A stretch of DNA of 64,000 nt from Monosporascus cannonballus. Taxonomy: Eukaryota; Ascomycota; Sordariomycetes; Xylariales. Shown here in pieces: positions 12,900 through 26,170 of this stretch (position 1 is the first letter of the stretch; every line of letters begins with the position of its first letter). The stretch covers positions 310,001-374,000 of the forward strand of contig QJNS01000001.1 of NCBI GenBank assembly GCA_004154925.1, given 5' to 3'. The translations under genes and the position numbers were made by a program. The notes under the pieces were generated by a model that searched no databases, was not told where the DNA came from, and saw nothing but the letters and a program-made list of their open reading frames with translations.

Positions 12900-15800
12900 C
12901 ATATAATAACTTAATATATTATATATAATAATATAAATAAAGTTTGATAAATTCGAATAAAAATTAAAAAAAAAAGTTATTTGTAAAAAAGCTATAAAAT
13001 AACGAAACCCAGAAAAATTAAATGGAATTCCTAAAAAAGGTTTTAAATGCGACGATAAGAAACGTTAATAACCATATTACTTTAAATATATAAATCGGAA
13101 TATATTAATATACCATAATGGTAAATTGCGGAACTTTAGGCAGAAACTATATTATACCAAATATGGATAAGAAGTTTAAATTATTATAAAGATATAAGTT
13201 ATAACTTTATATAATAACGAATACCGAAAGTTAGAAATTCGTTTATAATAATGGAAATATTTTCCGCAAAATTAATTATTTCGAAATTTTAATTTAAGGA
13301 CGATAATAAATAATTAATTTCTATATCGTTTTATTCGGAAATTACGATATAATTTTAAAATTATTATAAATACGTTAATACAAAATTTTAATTAAATAAA
13401 AAATTAATCAAGTAAAATTGATATTATTTTTTGTTAATAAATAAACAAAAAAGAAATTAAAATTTTAATATTTAATTAATAATAACGACGAATACAGATA
13501 TAAAGATATAATAAATACCTTATTATATAAAAGGACAAAATATAAGAAAAGATAGGCATTAAAAATAAATATAACGTATCGTTATTATTATTAAAGCAAA
13601 ATTAATGTAATTAAATAACGATTGAAAATAATAAAAATGATAACCTTAAAAATTAAAAAATTTAATTAATATATTATTATAATATTATAAATACGAATAG
13701 CATTTTAAAAGAAATTCAATACAAAATTATCAGAATATAACAAATAAAATTATAAAATAATTTTTAAAAAAATATTTTCGACAAAGTTTTATCTTATTTA
13801 TAACTTTAGCAAAAATAAATTATGTATTTTTAAAAAACATCTAAAAAATCGGCTATAAAAAGGATAAATTCAACTTTCGACATTACCGGCGGAATACTTT
13901 ATGTTTTTTGTACCAAAAAAATTAAAAATTACGATTTATAATTAATTATCGATAATTAAATAACGTTATTATTAAAAATCAAATATTATTATTTTTAATT
14001 ATAAAAATAAAAGACGGATTTTATAAAACCAAATAATTTATAATATTCGATTTTAATAATAAATATAACTTTATTAAAATTAAAAAGAAATACGAATAAA
14101 AAATAATTTTTATAATAAAATACGGACTATTTAAATACTTGGTTATATTAATAGGACTTACGAACGTACCAGTAATTTTTCAATATATGGTAAATTTTAT
14201 ATTACGAAAATACCTTATTATTTTCGTTATTTGCTATTTCGACGATATTTTTATTTTTTCGGATATAAAAAAGGTATACGTAAATTACGTTTATAAAATT
14301 TTTTAAGCTTTATATAACGCAAGGTTATTTATTAATGCAAAAAAAAATTAATTCTATATATAAAAAGTAAGATATTTAAGACATATTATTATTTTAGGAT
14401 ATATCATAATAAACCTTAAACAAATCGTTATAATTATAAAATAATAAATATTAATCTTAATTAAAAAAAATATAGGTATTCCTTAGATTCGTTAATTATT
14501 ATAAGAAATTTATTCAAAATTTTAATAAAATAATTATATCCTTAACGAATTTTATAAAGAAAAAAATTAAATGAACGTTAAATACGAAAAAAGCATTTCA
14601 AAATTTTAGGAATATAATTATTAGCAAATTAATATTAATTATATACGCTTCAAACCGTTCCGTTAAATTAAAAACCGATATTTTAAATTATACGTTAAAC
14701 GTAATAATCGCATAATAAGATAATTAAAACAAATTATATCTTATTATATTTTCTTCGTATAAATTAAAAAGAATCTAATTTAATTACGGTATTTTAAATA
14801 AGGAATTTATAATTATTATTATAATATTTCGAGAATTCAGGTATTTTTTAAAATAAGGTTTGTATTAGATTAAAATTTATAATAATTATTAAAATTTTAT
14901 CCGATTTATTACGATTAAGGAATTTATAAAACGATGATTAAAATATATAGAAAAATTGGCGAATTTCGATTTTATTATTATTTATAAAAAGAATTAAAGA
15001 ACGGTAAAGTAAATATTTTAAATAGGCGACTAGCTTTCGAAAAAGAAATTGGTCAAAATTAGCCATATAATTTTTAATATTATTATAAAAAGATATTTAC
15101 GCTTACGACATAGTGCGATAATTCGGGCAGTATTTAATAATATGTATTAGAAAATCTAATAATATAATAATAATTTTTCAAAAAACCGAAAACCGGATAA
15201 AAAATAAATATTAAAAAAATACCAAAAAGAATTAATACGAGAAATATACGAATATTAATTATATAGATATTTAAAGATTGATAAAACCCTAAAGCCATTT
15301 TAATACATATATTTTTTTTCTAAAATAAAATTAATAGTGTAAAAAATTATATAATAATATGATTTTTACGCCAAAATAAAGATTTAACGATATAAGCTAT
15401 ACGAAAAATTACAATTATTATTATTTCCAACGTAATTATAACATTTAATTATATTTCACTTTATTATTAAGCTGTTTATATTAAAAAATCTAATTACGAA
15501 AATATATTACGATAATATTTTCGTAATTGTCGACCGATTTACAAATTCTTCTTATTTTTTATTATATTATAAAGATATAAACGCCGAATAATTTACATAT
15601 ATCTTTTTTAAACATATTATTAATATATACGGATTATTAATGGAAATTATATTAAATAAAGAATTAATATTTGCATCTAAATTTTCGCAAGGCTTCATAG
15701 TATAAATCTGCTTAAATTACAAATTATCCAGCATATTTAAACTTTAAACGGATAAAGAAACAAAACGAATAAATTAAATTTTAAAAACTTACTTCCGATA

Positions 15801-16470
15801 TTATATTAATTATGAATAAAATGATTAAATTAAGAAATTACTAATTGCATAATTAACTTATAATACCAATTATTACGAAAACATTAAAATAATATTTATA
15901 AATGCAAATTTTGGTTTTATTTAAAAGATTTATAAAAAGAATACGCGATAACGGTTTAATTAATTTAAAACAATTCTTATAACAGAATAATAACAATAAT
16001 TGCATTAAAAAATAAAAATAAATTTTATAACCAGAAAAAGTTAAAAACATTAATTTTCGAAAAAAAAGAAATAATTTTTTTTATTACAAAAAATATTTAA
16101 ATAAAATAACTTAATAAAAAACTTGATTTCAAATATATCGGTCTATATAAAATCGCTAAAAAAATCTTAAAAAATAATTACTAATTGGCATTGCTATTAA
16201 AAATTAAAATTTATCTAATTTTTTATATTTCTTTATTCGAAATAAGAACAAATATAATTAAAATATATAGGGCATAAGGCGATATGGAAATAAAGGACAA
16301 ATAAACATACGAAATGGAGAAAATCCTCGATATATAAAAATAAAACGGATTTACCTAGTACCTAATTAAATGGAAAAAATACCCAGATTTCGAAAACACC
16401 TGGGAACCCGCCAAAAATGTTATTGGCGCCTCACGCCTATTAAGAAACTTTTACCAGTAACGGCAGAACC
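12900..16470 (+). pseudogene. pol of inner chromovirus with chromodomain (RIPed)
   Basis: Protease remnant at about 13,115-13,160 (VNCGTLGRNYI). RT at about 14,030-14,330 with YGLFKYLVILIGLTN, then ICYFDDIFIFSD at 14,229-14,264. RNase H at about 14,580-15,000. Integrase core at about 15,500-15,830 (VIVDRFTN, then DINAEQFTYIFF). A C-terminal chromodomain at about 16,305-16,470 reads YLIKWKKYPDFENTWEPAKN before a final RLLRNFYQ. The chromodomain in chromoviruses reads methylated H3K9 and steers integration to heterochromatin. Stops are frequent, so the element is dead. Confidence 0.85.
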
Positions 16471-16479
16471 ACCCGAAAT

Positions 16480-16976
16480 AATAATATCTCAATTTATAAA
16501 ATCTAAAAAAAGAAATTTTTGATTTATCGCATTCTAATTAATAACGTCCATTTTTCCTAAAACCTAAACCTTAATTACGAATTCCAATTCTAATTACGTA
16601 AAGTCGTTAAAATTATATAAAGATTAAAAGGTACGATTAATAAGTTTCGTATCCTAAAATTAATAATATTAGCGTTAACGACGTATGCAAAAAAGACGCG
16701 CAAAAATTTTGGACAAAGATTTTTCGGCCGTTAACTTTTTTTTAAGCTTTTCGATTTTGCGATATGGTAATTAATTATAGAAACGGTGATTTGTATCCCG
16801 TTATACGAACGATTTCGACGGATATATTCTTTATAACGAAAAACCCTATTTAATGTTTGATAATTAAATTGCCGAACAAAATTAAAGGAATAAAGTATCC
16901 CGTTAAAACCTTCGAATTTAATTAAATTAATTAAGGTAAATCGCTACTTGGATTTACGAAAATAACGTTTAGACAT
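16480..16976 (-). pseudogene. Antisense ORF remnant of inner chromovirus
   Basis: Minus strand, starting at ATG 16,976 (MSKRYFRKSK, then one RIP stop) and running toward the chromodomain. It shows RYKEYIRRNRSYN, like the plus-strand frame at 4,879 in the outer element, then a Lys-rich segment (SLKKKLTAEKSL). It is found at the same place relative to pol and the 3' LTR as in the other chromoviruses. Confidence 0.55.
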
Positions 16977-17062
16977 ACCGGAAAATAAATTAAAGGTATA
17001 CAAAAAAGATTTACCAGAAAAAAGGAAATCTTAGGGATAAGATTTTGGGAAAAGGGAAATCG

Positions 17063-17450
17063 TATTACGATTTAACATATTACGGCCTCCAGAAACGGTC
17101 GTAATAAAAAGGCCAAGAAAATTATATGGATTAAATTACCTAATAAATTACTAATTTACTAGTAATAAGCTAATAAGCCGGATTACTAATTTACTGGTAG
17201 TAAGCTAATAAGCCGGATTACTAACTTACGAGTAGTAATCCAGCTAACGAAATAAGGATATATACGTTTATTAATTCCGTAATTTAGATAACTTCAGTTT
17301 GCAACAATATTTCGTTACCCAAGACACCTTTGGTATTACGAAACGTAATACGATTACTGTATTTATTATTCAGATTCCCACGATACTTTTGCTAACATAA
17401 ACCCGTCGACTTAAGGTTTAATAATTGGTTAAACCGCATAGCTCGTCACA
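17063..17450 (+). repeat. 3' LTR of inner chromovirus
   Basis: 388 bp, the same length as the 5' LTR, and less mutated. It keeps the ..GTCACA end. The ~35-bp U3 tandem repeat lies at about 17,150-17,237. Confidence 0.93.
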
Positions 17451-17455
17451 TTATG

Positions 17456-17659
17456 GACATAATAAATGTATATATTTTTCTTTGTTTTGGCTTAATTACT
17501 TATAATCATACGGCTGGTAGTAATTATAATCGCTTGCGATCTCCGTTAATCACTTCTAATCACTGGCTTGGCAGTGATCACCGTTACGTAACTTATGGGG
17601 TGGTCCGTATAATCCTTGTTTGACCGTCTCTTGAGGCCGGAGCTTGTTAGGTCGCAACA
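17456..17659 (-). repeat. 5' LTR of outer chromovirus, U3-side part
   Basis: 204 bp completing the 5' LTR interrupted at 10,770. On the minus strand it begins TGTTGCGACCTAACAAGC, the least RIPed form of this LTR start. Directly followed by TTTTT, the outer element's TSD. Confidence 0.92.
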
Positions 17660-18120
17660 TTTTTACGCGGTCGTTTCCGTTTGGCGGTAAAGTGGCAAAA
17701 TGGATATTTATTCCCATTAAATTTAAACGGTCCTTATTTAATAAGTTCATAAATAAGTTAAACGAAGTTAAAGGTCCATATTTAGTTCAGAACACAGTTA
17801 AATTAGTTAAGGCTCTTCTCGATCTTAATAAATGGCAGTATTAGGACATTTTGAAAAACCGCCTATTTTCTGCATTATATATAATATACGAAAAAGCTGT
17901 ACTTTCGATTTTACAAAAAGCATAAATAACTTTCCGTAAGCGGCGGAATTCGTTTGGTCGGAAATAACGGCGCCATATCCTTATACCGCAAATTACTCCA
18001 TATAGGTTACGGACTATTATTACGTTATAAGTTTAATAAATATTAGAAAAAATTATAAGTCCGCCTTAAGTCGCGCCTTATTTTAATTAAAACATATTAT
18101 ATATAGTCGTTCGGTTTAAA
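17660..18120 (+). pseudogene. Unidentified reading frame of the TIR element, interrupted by the outer chromovirus
   Basis: The first ~60 codons (to a TAG at 17,842-17,844) are open, and translation past that stop keeps a protein-like, basic, helical composition (VQNTVKLVKALLDLNKWQY, then DILKNRLFSALYIIYEKAV). The equivalent part of copy B (about 39,255-39,720) is colinear but full of stops. The outer chromovirus inserted just upstream. It may be the C-terminal part of the helicase-bearing protein or another gene. I do not recognise it. Confidence 0.4.
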
Positions 18121-21100
18121 CTGGTAACTAACGGTTTAACGGTAATCTGAGCAATTCAAATACCAAACCGGCATATAATTTATATGCTTTTACGATTTAA
18201 AATCGTAATTTTGATTATAATAACGCTTATACTTATATACATAATTCGCGATATACTACGTAATCCTAGTTAAAAATTTACTTCGTTCTTTTTATTTATA
18301 ACGTCGGCGCAAAGTTTATTATTTTTAAATATTTTTAACTCTTTAGCCCCACCCCTATTACCGTACCTATATTCGCATAATTCGTTTATTTTTATATCGT
18401 TATCGGAATCGCCGGCGTCGCTAAAACAAAATAATCCGCAGCCTAATATTATAAATAATGTATCGGAAAAAAAATCAAAATAACAATTATTAGCGAAATT
18501 AAAAAATTATATATTAAAAATAAATATTATTTATCGGATAATAATATTAATAATAAATTAAAAGATAATCGCGATATTAAATTAAAAATATAAAAAACGA
18601 AATTCAGCCGGTTTTAATTAAGGCCGATAATAAAAAACGTATTCGATTGCGATACGACCTTCCGATTATAAAATATAATATTTTTAAATATTTGTATAAT
18701 ATTAATTAAAATTATTAATATATTATTTTTTTATTAAATTAGTTATTTTTATTAATTTTGAATTCGTTAAACTTTATATAAAATATTAATTTATCTTAAT
18801 TCAAATAAATTCTATATCGTAACAAATAATAATAATATTTTTAATTAAAAATATTAAAAGAATTTTATATAACATAACTCGAATTATAATCCATCGTAAT
18901 TATTAACAAATTATTTTTTTCACATATAGCCTTTAATTTATAACGCCGAATTAAAAGTTTTTATATCTTATTTTCCAGTCCTTTATTTCCAATTTATCTT
19001 ATTAATTTCTAAAATATTCTTATTTTTTTTTAATCATTAAAATACCTTGGTTCGGGTTAACTAACTAAGGTAAATAATTAATTATACGGGTAAATAAATA
19101 ATATAAATAAGTCTTCGCTAATATCACAAAAGGTTTTTTTATTATTAATATAATTATTCTAGTTTCCGCTTTTTTTAAAATATTAATTTAAAATGTTCAA
19201 AATCTCGAATTTATAATAAATCCTTATTAATGACGTTTCGTAACTGTATTTGTTCGTAATTAAAATTAATATTTTTCGAAACCGTTCCTATATCTTATTA
19301 TTATTTTATTAAAGATTTTGGTAATTATTTCTTTTCGAACTAGGGTTTTTGGTTTCTTTAATAAAAGTCGATAGCCAAATTTAATTTTTTTCTTTTTACC
19401 GCGTTTTCCCTTTGTCGGCGTAATTAAATTTCCGGCTAATTCTAGGGATTTTTTTATTTTTTCCTCGGCTGATTTTAGGAATTTCTTTATATCAAAATCT
19501 GATATAAATATAATAACAATCGAATATTCCTAGTAACCACCGAAATCCTTAGAACTAATATTAAATATGCCGCGATACTTAAAAATCTAATTTTTATATA
19601 AAATTATTTATTCGGTAACCAATGACGTAAAATCGGGGATTTTCTTTTCGTTTTATATTATAAAAATAATATCTATATAATATATATCATACAATGTATT
19701 ACGGTTTTAAATTTTTTCTAAGTAAAACCACAAAATTACTATATCCCTAATATTATTTATATTATGCAAATCATTATAAATCATAAATTCCCGAAAACGG
19801 CTAACGGCTCGAATTATACAATTTTTTAAAACAAATATGCTGGTTAAATTGGTAATAATAAAAATATTTATTTCGTAATTTAAAAAATATATTATATAAT
19901 AATATATATTATCCGTATTAATAATTTTGTTATTAAATTTTATTATAAGGAAAAAAACAAATGATATTATATATTATTTAATAACTTTTTCGGCATTTAA
20001 TAAAAACAAAATTTAAAATGGTTAAAATACATCAATATATTTTTTGTGAATTCCTTATAAATTATATATATATAATTAAAATCTAAGAATATTTATTTAA
20101 ATATTATTCCAAAATTATCGTAAATCAAATATGCATTAATGTATATCTAATAATAAATATTTTTACTTTTTGATATATAATAATAAAATTTATTTTATAA
20201 AAATCTTATAATATTAAGACTTTATTAAATAATAATTTAACTTAAAAAAGGTTTATGTTATAAGTTAAGGCGAAATTCAAAAAAATAATATATATAATAA
20301 AAAATAAAATACGGAAAATGGCGGCTTAATTAATATAATTTTTATCCAAAATTAACTTAATATAGTTACGATTTTTATAAATATTTTAAATTTTTGTTAA
20401 ATTATTATATATTTCTTAAATATTATTATTATATTGCGGTTTATTACTTCATAATAATATTATTATAATAATTATATAATATTAAATATATAGTAATAAA
20501 TAATAATAATTAGGAAATTAAATAATATTATAAACTTATCGATATAAATTCGGGTTAATAAAAAAATATAAATAGAAAATATAAAATATAATAAATAAAA
20601 TAAAGTTCGTATATTAAATAATTACTAAAAGTATTATTATTATAAATAAGGAATATATAAGGATTTATAATATACGAATAAAATTTATAAATAATTAATA
20701 AATTATAAAAATATTTAAAAATAGTCTAAATATTTAAAATTAAAATATATGTAAATTTTAAAATCATATCATTATAGATATATAAATTATTAAATATGAG
20801 TAAAAAAATTAATATTATTTTTTGATAACGAAATCATAATATATAAAAAAAACTTTATAATTATATATAAATTATACAAAATTTAAATTTTTGTATAAAT
20901 TTCTTAATATAATTCATAGAATTATTTCGATTAAATATATATTAAATATTATTATTATTATTATATAATATATAATTAATATTATATATTTAGTTATAAT
21001 TTCTTATCAATTTAAATATTTATTATATTTTAATATATAAAATTACGTTATTTATAATAAAATAATTATTATTTAATTTTATATTTACTTAATATCTAAA

Positions 21101-24100
21101 TTCTATATTATAATATATATTTTTATATATTTTACGATATTATAAAAGGTAAATAAATTTCTTGCCGATATAATAAAAATAATTTCCATTATGGCTTACG
21201 ATAAAATAATCCGAATAAACCCAAAAAACCTTATTCGCCCGGTTAAAAGAATTAATTTCGCTAATAATATCTCTGAAATATAATTTATTTTCGAAAAATA
21301 ACTTACCCTTAAAAAATAACTTTAAGAACGGGTAACAAAATTTCGGACCAAAAAATAACCGGAATAAATATTAAAACAAAAATAATTTGCCTTTAAAAAA
21401 TAAGCTTAAGAACAAAAAATAAAGTCCTGAATAGAAAAATAACCGGAACCGGTATTAAAATAATTTACAATAAGGCGAAACCGATAACGTAATCCGAATT
21501 AGGGCATTTTCGTATTAACGAAATAATATTTAATTCTCCTAATAGATAAAATATTTTTTACTGAAAACTTATATTATATTTAATTAATTTCAAATATTAA
21601 ATATATATTATAAAATTATATTAAAATGGCGGAAAAATTAAAACACATTATTTTATATTTTCGTATTAATACAAATATATATTAATTAAAAAAATTTAAT
21701 AATTATTAAAAATTTATAAATTCGATAATATTACGATAAACTTATATTATTTATACAAGTTTTTATTACGGAAATATACGGTATTTATATAAGTATTAAA
21801 TATTAACAATATAATTCGGAATATCCTCCTGTATCATAACCGGCAAAATAAAGTTTACGTTATAATAAATTATGCCGACTTTATAAATTAATAAATTATT
21901 AAATTAATTCATAATTTTCGATTAATTACGGTTTTCGTAATTTAACAAAAAAATTACATAAACCGGATATAATATATATAATACGAAAAAAGGTTTATAA
22001 CTTTATAACCAAAGTTACTTAATTAAAAAACATATATTATATAATTTTTTATAGATATTATAATTAACGAAATTATATAATTTCAATAAAAACTTTTAAA
22101 AGAATTTAAACGTAAATATTACGCTTAAGACGAGTAAAACTTTAAAACCCGAAAACGTAAAAGGAATTATTAATATATAAGTTATAATAATGCGCGAAAA
22201 AAGGTAAAACGAAAAAAAAACTTAATAAACATTTAAAAATATTAATTAATAAATTAATTATAAATAAGATATGCGGATTAACCCAAAAATATACCTTATA
22301 TTTAATTATAAATAATATAATATTTTTATATAACTTTACGAAAAACAAAACGTTTAAACGGGATATAATTTATTAAAATTACGCCAATTATAAATTTAAT
22401 TATTTATATTAATTTCGTTATTAATTATATTATATACTGTATTATAAATTATTATTTTCTTATTTGCACTTTTATTACTCGAAATAAATAAATTATATTA
22501 ATATAATAATTCAGTAATTACGGTAATATATAAAACGATTCGTAAAGTAATTACTTAAGATTATATAAATAATAAATTTATATTTATAGTAAAATTTTAA
22601 TATAAATATTATATTATTTATAGAAAGATATATTATAAAATAATAAAAAAATAAAAAATTTATTAGTGGTTCGTTTTCATCCGATAAATCCTTATTTTGT
22701 TTATCCGATAATAAGGATAACATCCGACAACAACGATAACAATAACAAACTGCTTTAATTAGGATTATAAATTAAGTTATTAATAGTTTATACTGTAAGA
22801 TTATAATTTCTTTCCGTATTCAAAATATTATGGTTATTGTAAACAAAATTATCGTTAATAAATTCAGTATTAAAAGTGTTTTTGGATAATTACATTACAA
22901 CTATTTGTAAATTAATATTTATTTTTTGTCATATTTAACTAATTAAACTTACCTATATCGTTAATAATACATACAGTATTATTAAAATCGATAAACTTAA
23001 TTTTTTTGATTTTACATCCCATAGCCAAAATATTTTCGGATTTTTAATAATCTTTTTTAATCTAAAATAAATATTTTTTAATAAGTTAGAAATTCCGAAA
23101 CAATCAATAAATACGTTCGAAAATTTCGTTACGAAAATCCCGAATAACATAATATATATTTTATAAAAAAATATAACGAGTATAGAATTCGCGTCATAAG
23201 TATATATAATATTTAATTAAAAACAAATTTCGGAAAGAAATAATGTCAATATTATATATATTGTTTTTCGACCGGCGAAATTCGTCAATAAGCTATATAT
23301 TATAGTATTCGCCTTTTCGATTAAATATTTTCCATATTCTCTTTGGATTCTGTCGGAATTAAAGTTAATATTAAAATCAAGTTAATAAATTTTTAATTTA
23401 ATATTATAAAACGTAATATTTAATTCATAGAAAATGTTTTTTTACCGTAATTAAATTAATCGGCACCATAAAAAAATAATAATATCGGTATTAGCCGCCT
23501 GATATGATTAATGTCGTTATATTATATAGCATACGAAAAACATAAAAAACTTAGATTTTTTTTAAAAAAACCGTAATAATTTTATAATTCTTTATCGATA
23601 AAAATAATATCGATCGATAATTAGTTATTATTTTTAATAAGATTAAAAAAGTTATTACCTTATAAAATATCGGCCGTATTAAAAACATTTCCGGCTTTCT
23701 TATTATCCGATAAAAAAGGTTTATTCGGTATATTTTAATTAGGACCGCGCCGTTTAATAAATAATATAAATAAATTATATTTTTAAATTGAAAAATAAAA
23801 TATTTACAAATTATTTACTAAATTATTTATATTATTAAGTAATATATTATTAACAAATAATAATAACAAATTTTCGATAAAAAGATTTTTATTTATTAAC
23901 ATATTTTAATTAGGATCACGTAATATTTTCTTTATTGATTCGGCAAAACCAAAATATTTAAAAAATATATTGTGTACGATAAATTTAAATTCGGCAACGG
24001 TTAACCGAAAACATATATATTTTATAAACTTAAAAAGTTCGGTTTTCGAAAAAAGGTTTTCGATTAAGGTATTTCGTGAAATTCCATATATATTAAATAT

Positions 24101-26114
24101 ATTTTTTATAAATAGTTAGTATTAAATACGTAATTTATGCAAAAATAACGCAAATATTGAAATATTATATATATAAAGGGTAAAGGGTTCAAAAAGGTAA
24201 AATGTTAGCAATTCTTAATATAATTATATTATATTATTTAAAGATTAACGATTTATGTTTAAGGTTATTTGTATTTTATATATTTTAATTATACTATCCA
24301 GCTAATAAATATGTATAATTACAAATACGAGATTTATTTATATATAAAATAAAATAAACATAAAAAAAATTTATTGTTTTCTATTATATGAAATATTTAT
24401 TTCGATTTAATTTATTTATATTTTCCAAATATAACTAATTATTTTTTGATTTCCATAAATAAAATTAAAATATTCCGAAATCCGATAAAATTATTTTTTT
24501 AAATTTATATATTTTTTGGAAAGGTTTTCGATAAACGTTATAAGTATTATCGATAATACCTTCGTTTTCGTTAATTGCATTTAACGAAATTAAACGGAGT
24601 TTATTATACGGTATACGTTTTAATTTACGAAAACCGGGGAACTTTTATTTATTATATTTATAAAATATATTAATAAAAACCGGAAAGAAAATCCGGATAA
24701 TATTAATTATAAATTAATGAAAAGTATTAGCTTGTACCAGATATTATAATAATATTTTATAAAATTATTTTATTTTGTAATATTAATTAAGCCGGAATTT
24801 AAATTATTTTTATTTTCCTTTAAAAATGCAGTTATAATTATAAATAAACGTAATAATAATATTTTGCATAACGGTACCATATCGAAATATTATATTACGA
24901 ATATAATTTTAAATATTAAAATTGTGGAATTAAAATATGATATTATGTTATGGTATTTAATTATATAATGTAATTTATTTTAAGTAAAATTATATTAATA
25001 TAAAGAAATTAATACCATTACTTTTGTTTTTTTATTAACCGAATTATATTTTTATTTAACGTATAATAAGTTTTATAAATATTTAATTGTTTTAATATTT
25101 CGATATTATTCCGGAATAAACCCGAATATAATAAAGATCTACCTAATAAATAAGGTAAGTAATTGCCGTTAATTTTGGAAATTATTGTAACTATAATAAT
25201 TAGAATTACAAAAAGAATATATAAAAATATCCGGATCGTTATTATTACGGAACCGTTTCGTTTTTCGTTTCGTATTATATAATTATTATTTTTTTCTTAA
25301 ATATATAATTATTTAATTTAAAAACTTGAACTAATTAAGGGCAAGTATTTTTATAATGCGTTAATTTTCGTCTAAAATAATATAAATTACGTTAATTTCG
25401 AATAATAATTTTTTTAATAAACGGCAAAATTAGGCCCGTTTACGAAAATTATAAATTTTTGGTATAATATATTATGGTCTTTATTTATAACGGGATCTTA
25501 ATTAATAAAAATTATAAAATCTTATTACTATTTATATATTAATAATTATTTATATATCTATTTTTTAATATATTGATTTATCGGTTAATTCGAATGGTTA
25601 AATTAATAATTTGGCCTAAATCGTTATATAAAACTTAATTACGAACAAAAATTTTAATCGTTATATTAATTTTTTTATGGTAATATTAAATATTTAAGAT
25701 ACGCGTACGTATATTTTATTTTGAAGGCGTAACCCTGTAAAACTAAGAAAATTCGAATTTATTATATTTTAAAAAAAATATCGTAATAGGTTCGGGTTAT
25801 AATTATTATATATGTTAAGGTTTAAAAGTGGCCAATAAACTTTGATCAAAATTATCGTAATATTAATAATAAACCATAATTAAAATAATCGTATATATAT
25901 ATATATATATTTATAAAAACGTATTATTATTAAATTCTTAGAGATTTGCATATTTGTAAAAAAATAAATATATTGAACAAAACCGTTTTTACGTAATTAT
26001 AACTTAGGCCTCGTTAATTCGTTACGGGGATTTGGAATTTGATTAATTAATATTTAGCGTTCTGGAGCGGTACTTAAGTGACTTTGAAGAAAGTGGGAAA
26101 ACGAGCCAGGGAGG
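18121..26114. other. Interior of TIR element copy A, right part
   Basis: Colinear with 39,720-49,190 of copy B apart from the gag-only insertion there. Heavily RIPed. The minus strand at about 19,330-19,830 gives a protein-like translation (DIKKFLKSAEEKIKKSLELA, then LITPTKGKRGKKKK). Short minus-strand open stretches at 22,511-22,723 and 22,953-23,150 may belong to the same or another gene, but none shows a motif I can name. The last ~130 bp before the right TIR are well conserved between copies. Confidence 0.5.
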
Positions 26115-26133
26115 CCTGAGCTAGCTGAGGTAA
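26115..26133 (-). repeat. Right terminal inverted repeat, copy A
   Basis: Ends GCTGAGGTAA, the inverted match to TTACCTCA at the left end. Followed by the AGAAAAAG duplication. Confidence 0.88.
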
Positions 26134-26141
26134 AGAAAAAG
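26134..26141. repeat. 8-bp target-site duplication, right of copy A
   Basis: AGAAAAAG, identical to 1,980-1,987. Confidence 0.9.
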
Positions 26142-26170
26142 ATCGTAATATTTACAAAAAGAACCGAAGT

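Larger units (their letters stand above)
10771..17450 (+). mobile_element. Inner Ty3/gypsy chromovirus, plus strand, 6,680 bp
   Basis: Both LTRs are 388 bp (10,771-11,158 and 17,063-17,450). The 5-bp duplication TTATG flanks it at 10,766-10,770 and 17,451-17,455. Domain order is gag, protease, RT, RNase H, integrase and chromodomain, all on the plus strand with RIP stops. A purine tract (GGGAAAAGGG region) precedes the 3' LTR at about 17,046-17,058. It is related to the outer element it interrupts: LTR ends and antisense frame are shared, while the U3 segment differs. Confidence 0.95.
4420..17659 (-). mobile_element. Outer Ty3/gypsy chromovirus, minus strand, split by a nested element
   Basis: Left LTR 4,420-4,794 (375 bp) is the 3' LTR. 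The right, 5' LTR is split into 10,600-10,770 (171 bp) and 17,456-17,659 (204 bp), which add up to exactly 375 bp. Own length is about 6,555 bp. The purine-rich tract next to the 3' LTR reads on the minus strand at about 4,800-4,815 and matches that of the inner element. The minus strand shows gag zinc knuckle, protease, reverse transcriptase and RNase H remnants. It inserted into copy A and duplicated TTTTT. The inner relative then inserted into its 5' LTR. Confidence 0.93.
1988..26133 (+). mobile_element. Copy A of a ~10.9 kb TIR DNA element, interrupted by nested retrotransposons
   Basis: Bounded by imperfect inverted repeats (TTGCCTCATC.. left, ..GCTGAGGTAA right) and flanked by the identical 8-mer AGAAAAAG at 1,980-1,987 and 26,134-26,141. 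Removing the nested retroelements and one TSD (4,420-17,664) leaves about 10,901 bp, colinear with copy B. The orientation given is that of the helicase remnant at 3,390-3,790. The rest of the interior is too RIPed to assign. Minus-strand coding-like sequence is visible around 19,330-19,830. An 8-bp duplication is known for hAT and Zisupton/KDZ elements and is within the range of MULEs, but no transposase was recognised, so the superfamily is open. Confidence 0.88.

Noticed and set aside
17556..17750. 64-codon minus-strand frame
   Set aside because: Spans the end of the outer LTR and its flank; a shadow of non-coding LTR sequence.
22142..23150. Minus-strand open frames of 65-70 codons (22,142-22,348; 22,511-22,723; 22,953-23,150) as genes
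   Set aside because: Ile/Phe/Tyr/Leu/Asn-dominated translations are expected from AT-rich DNA, and no motif or start context was found. They are mentioned only as part of the TIR element interior.
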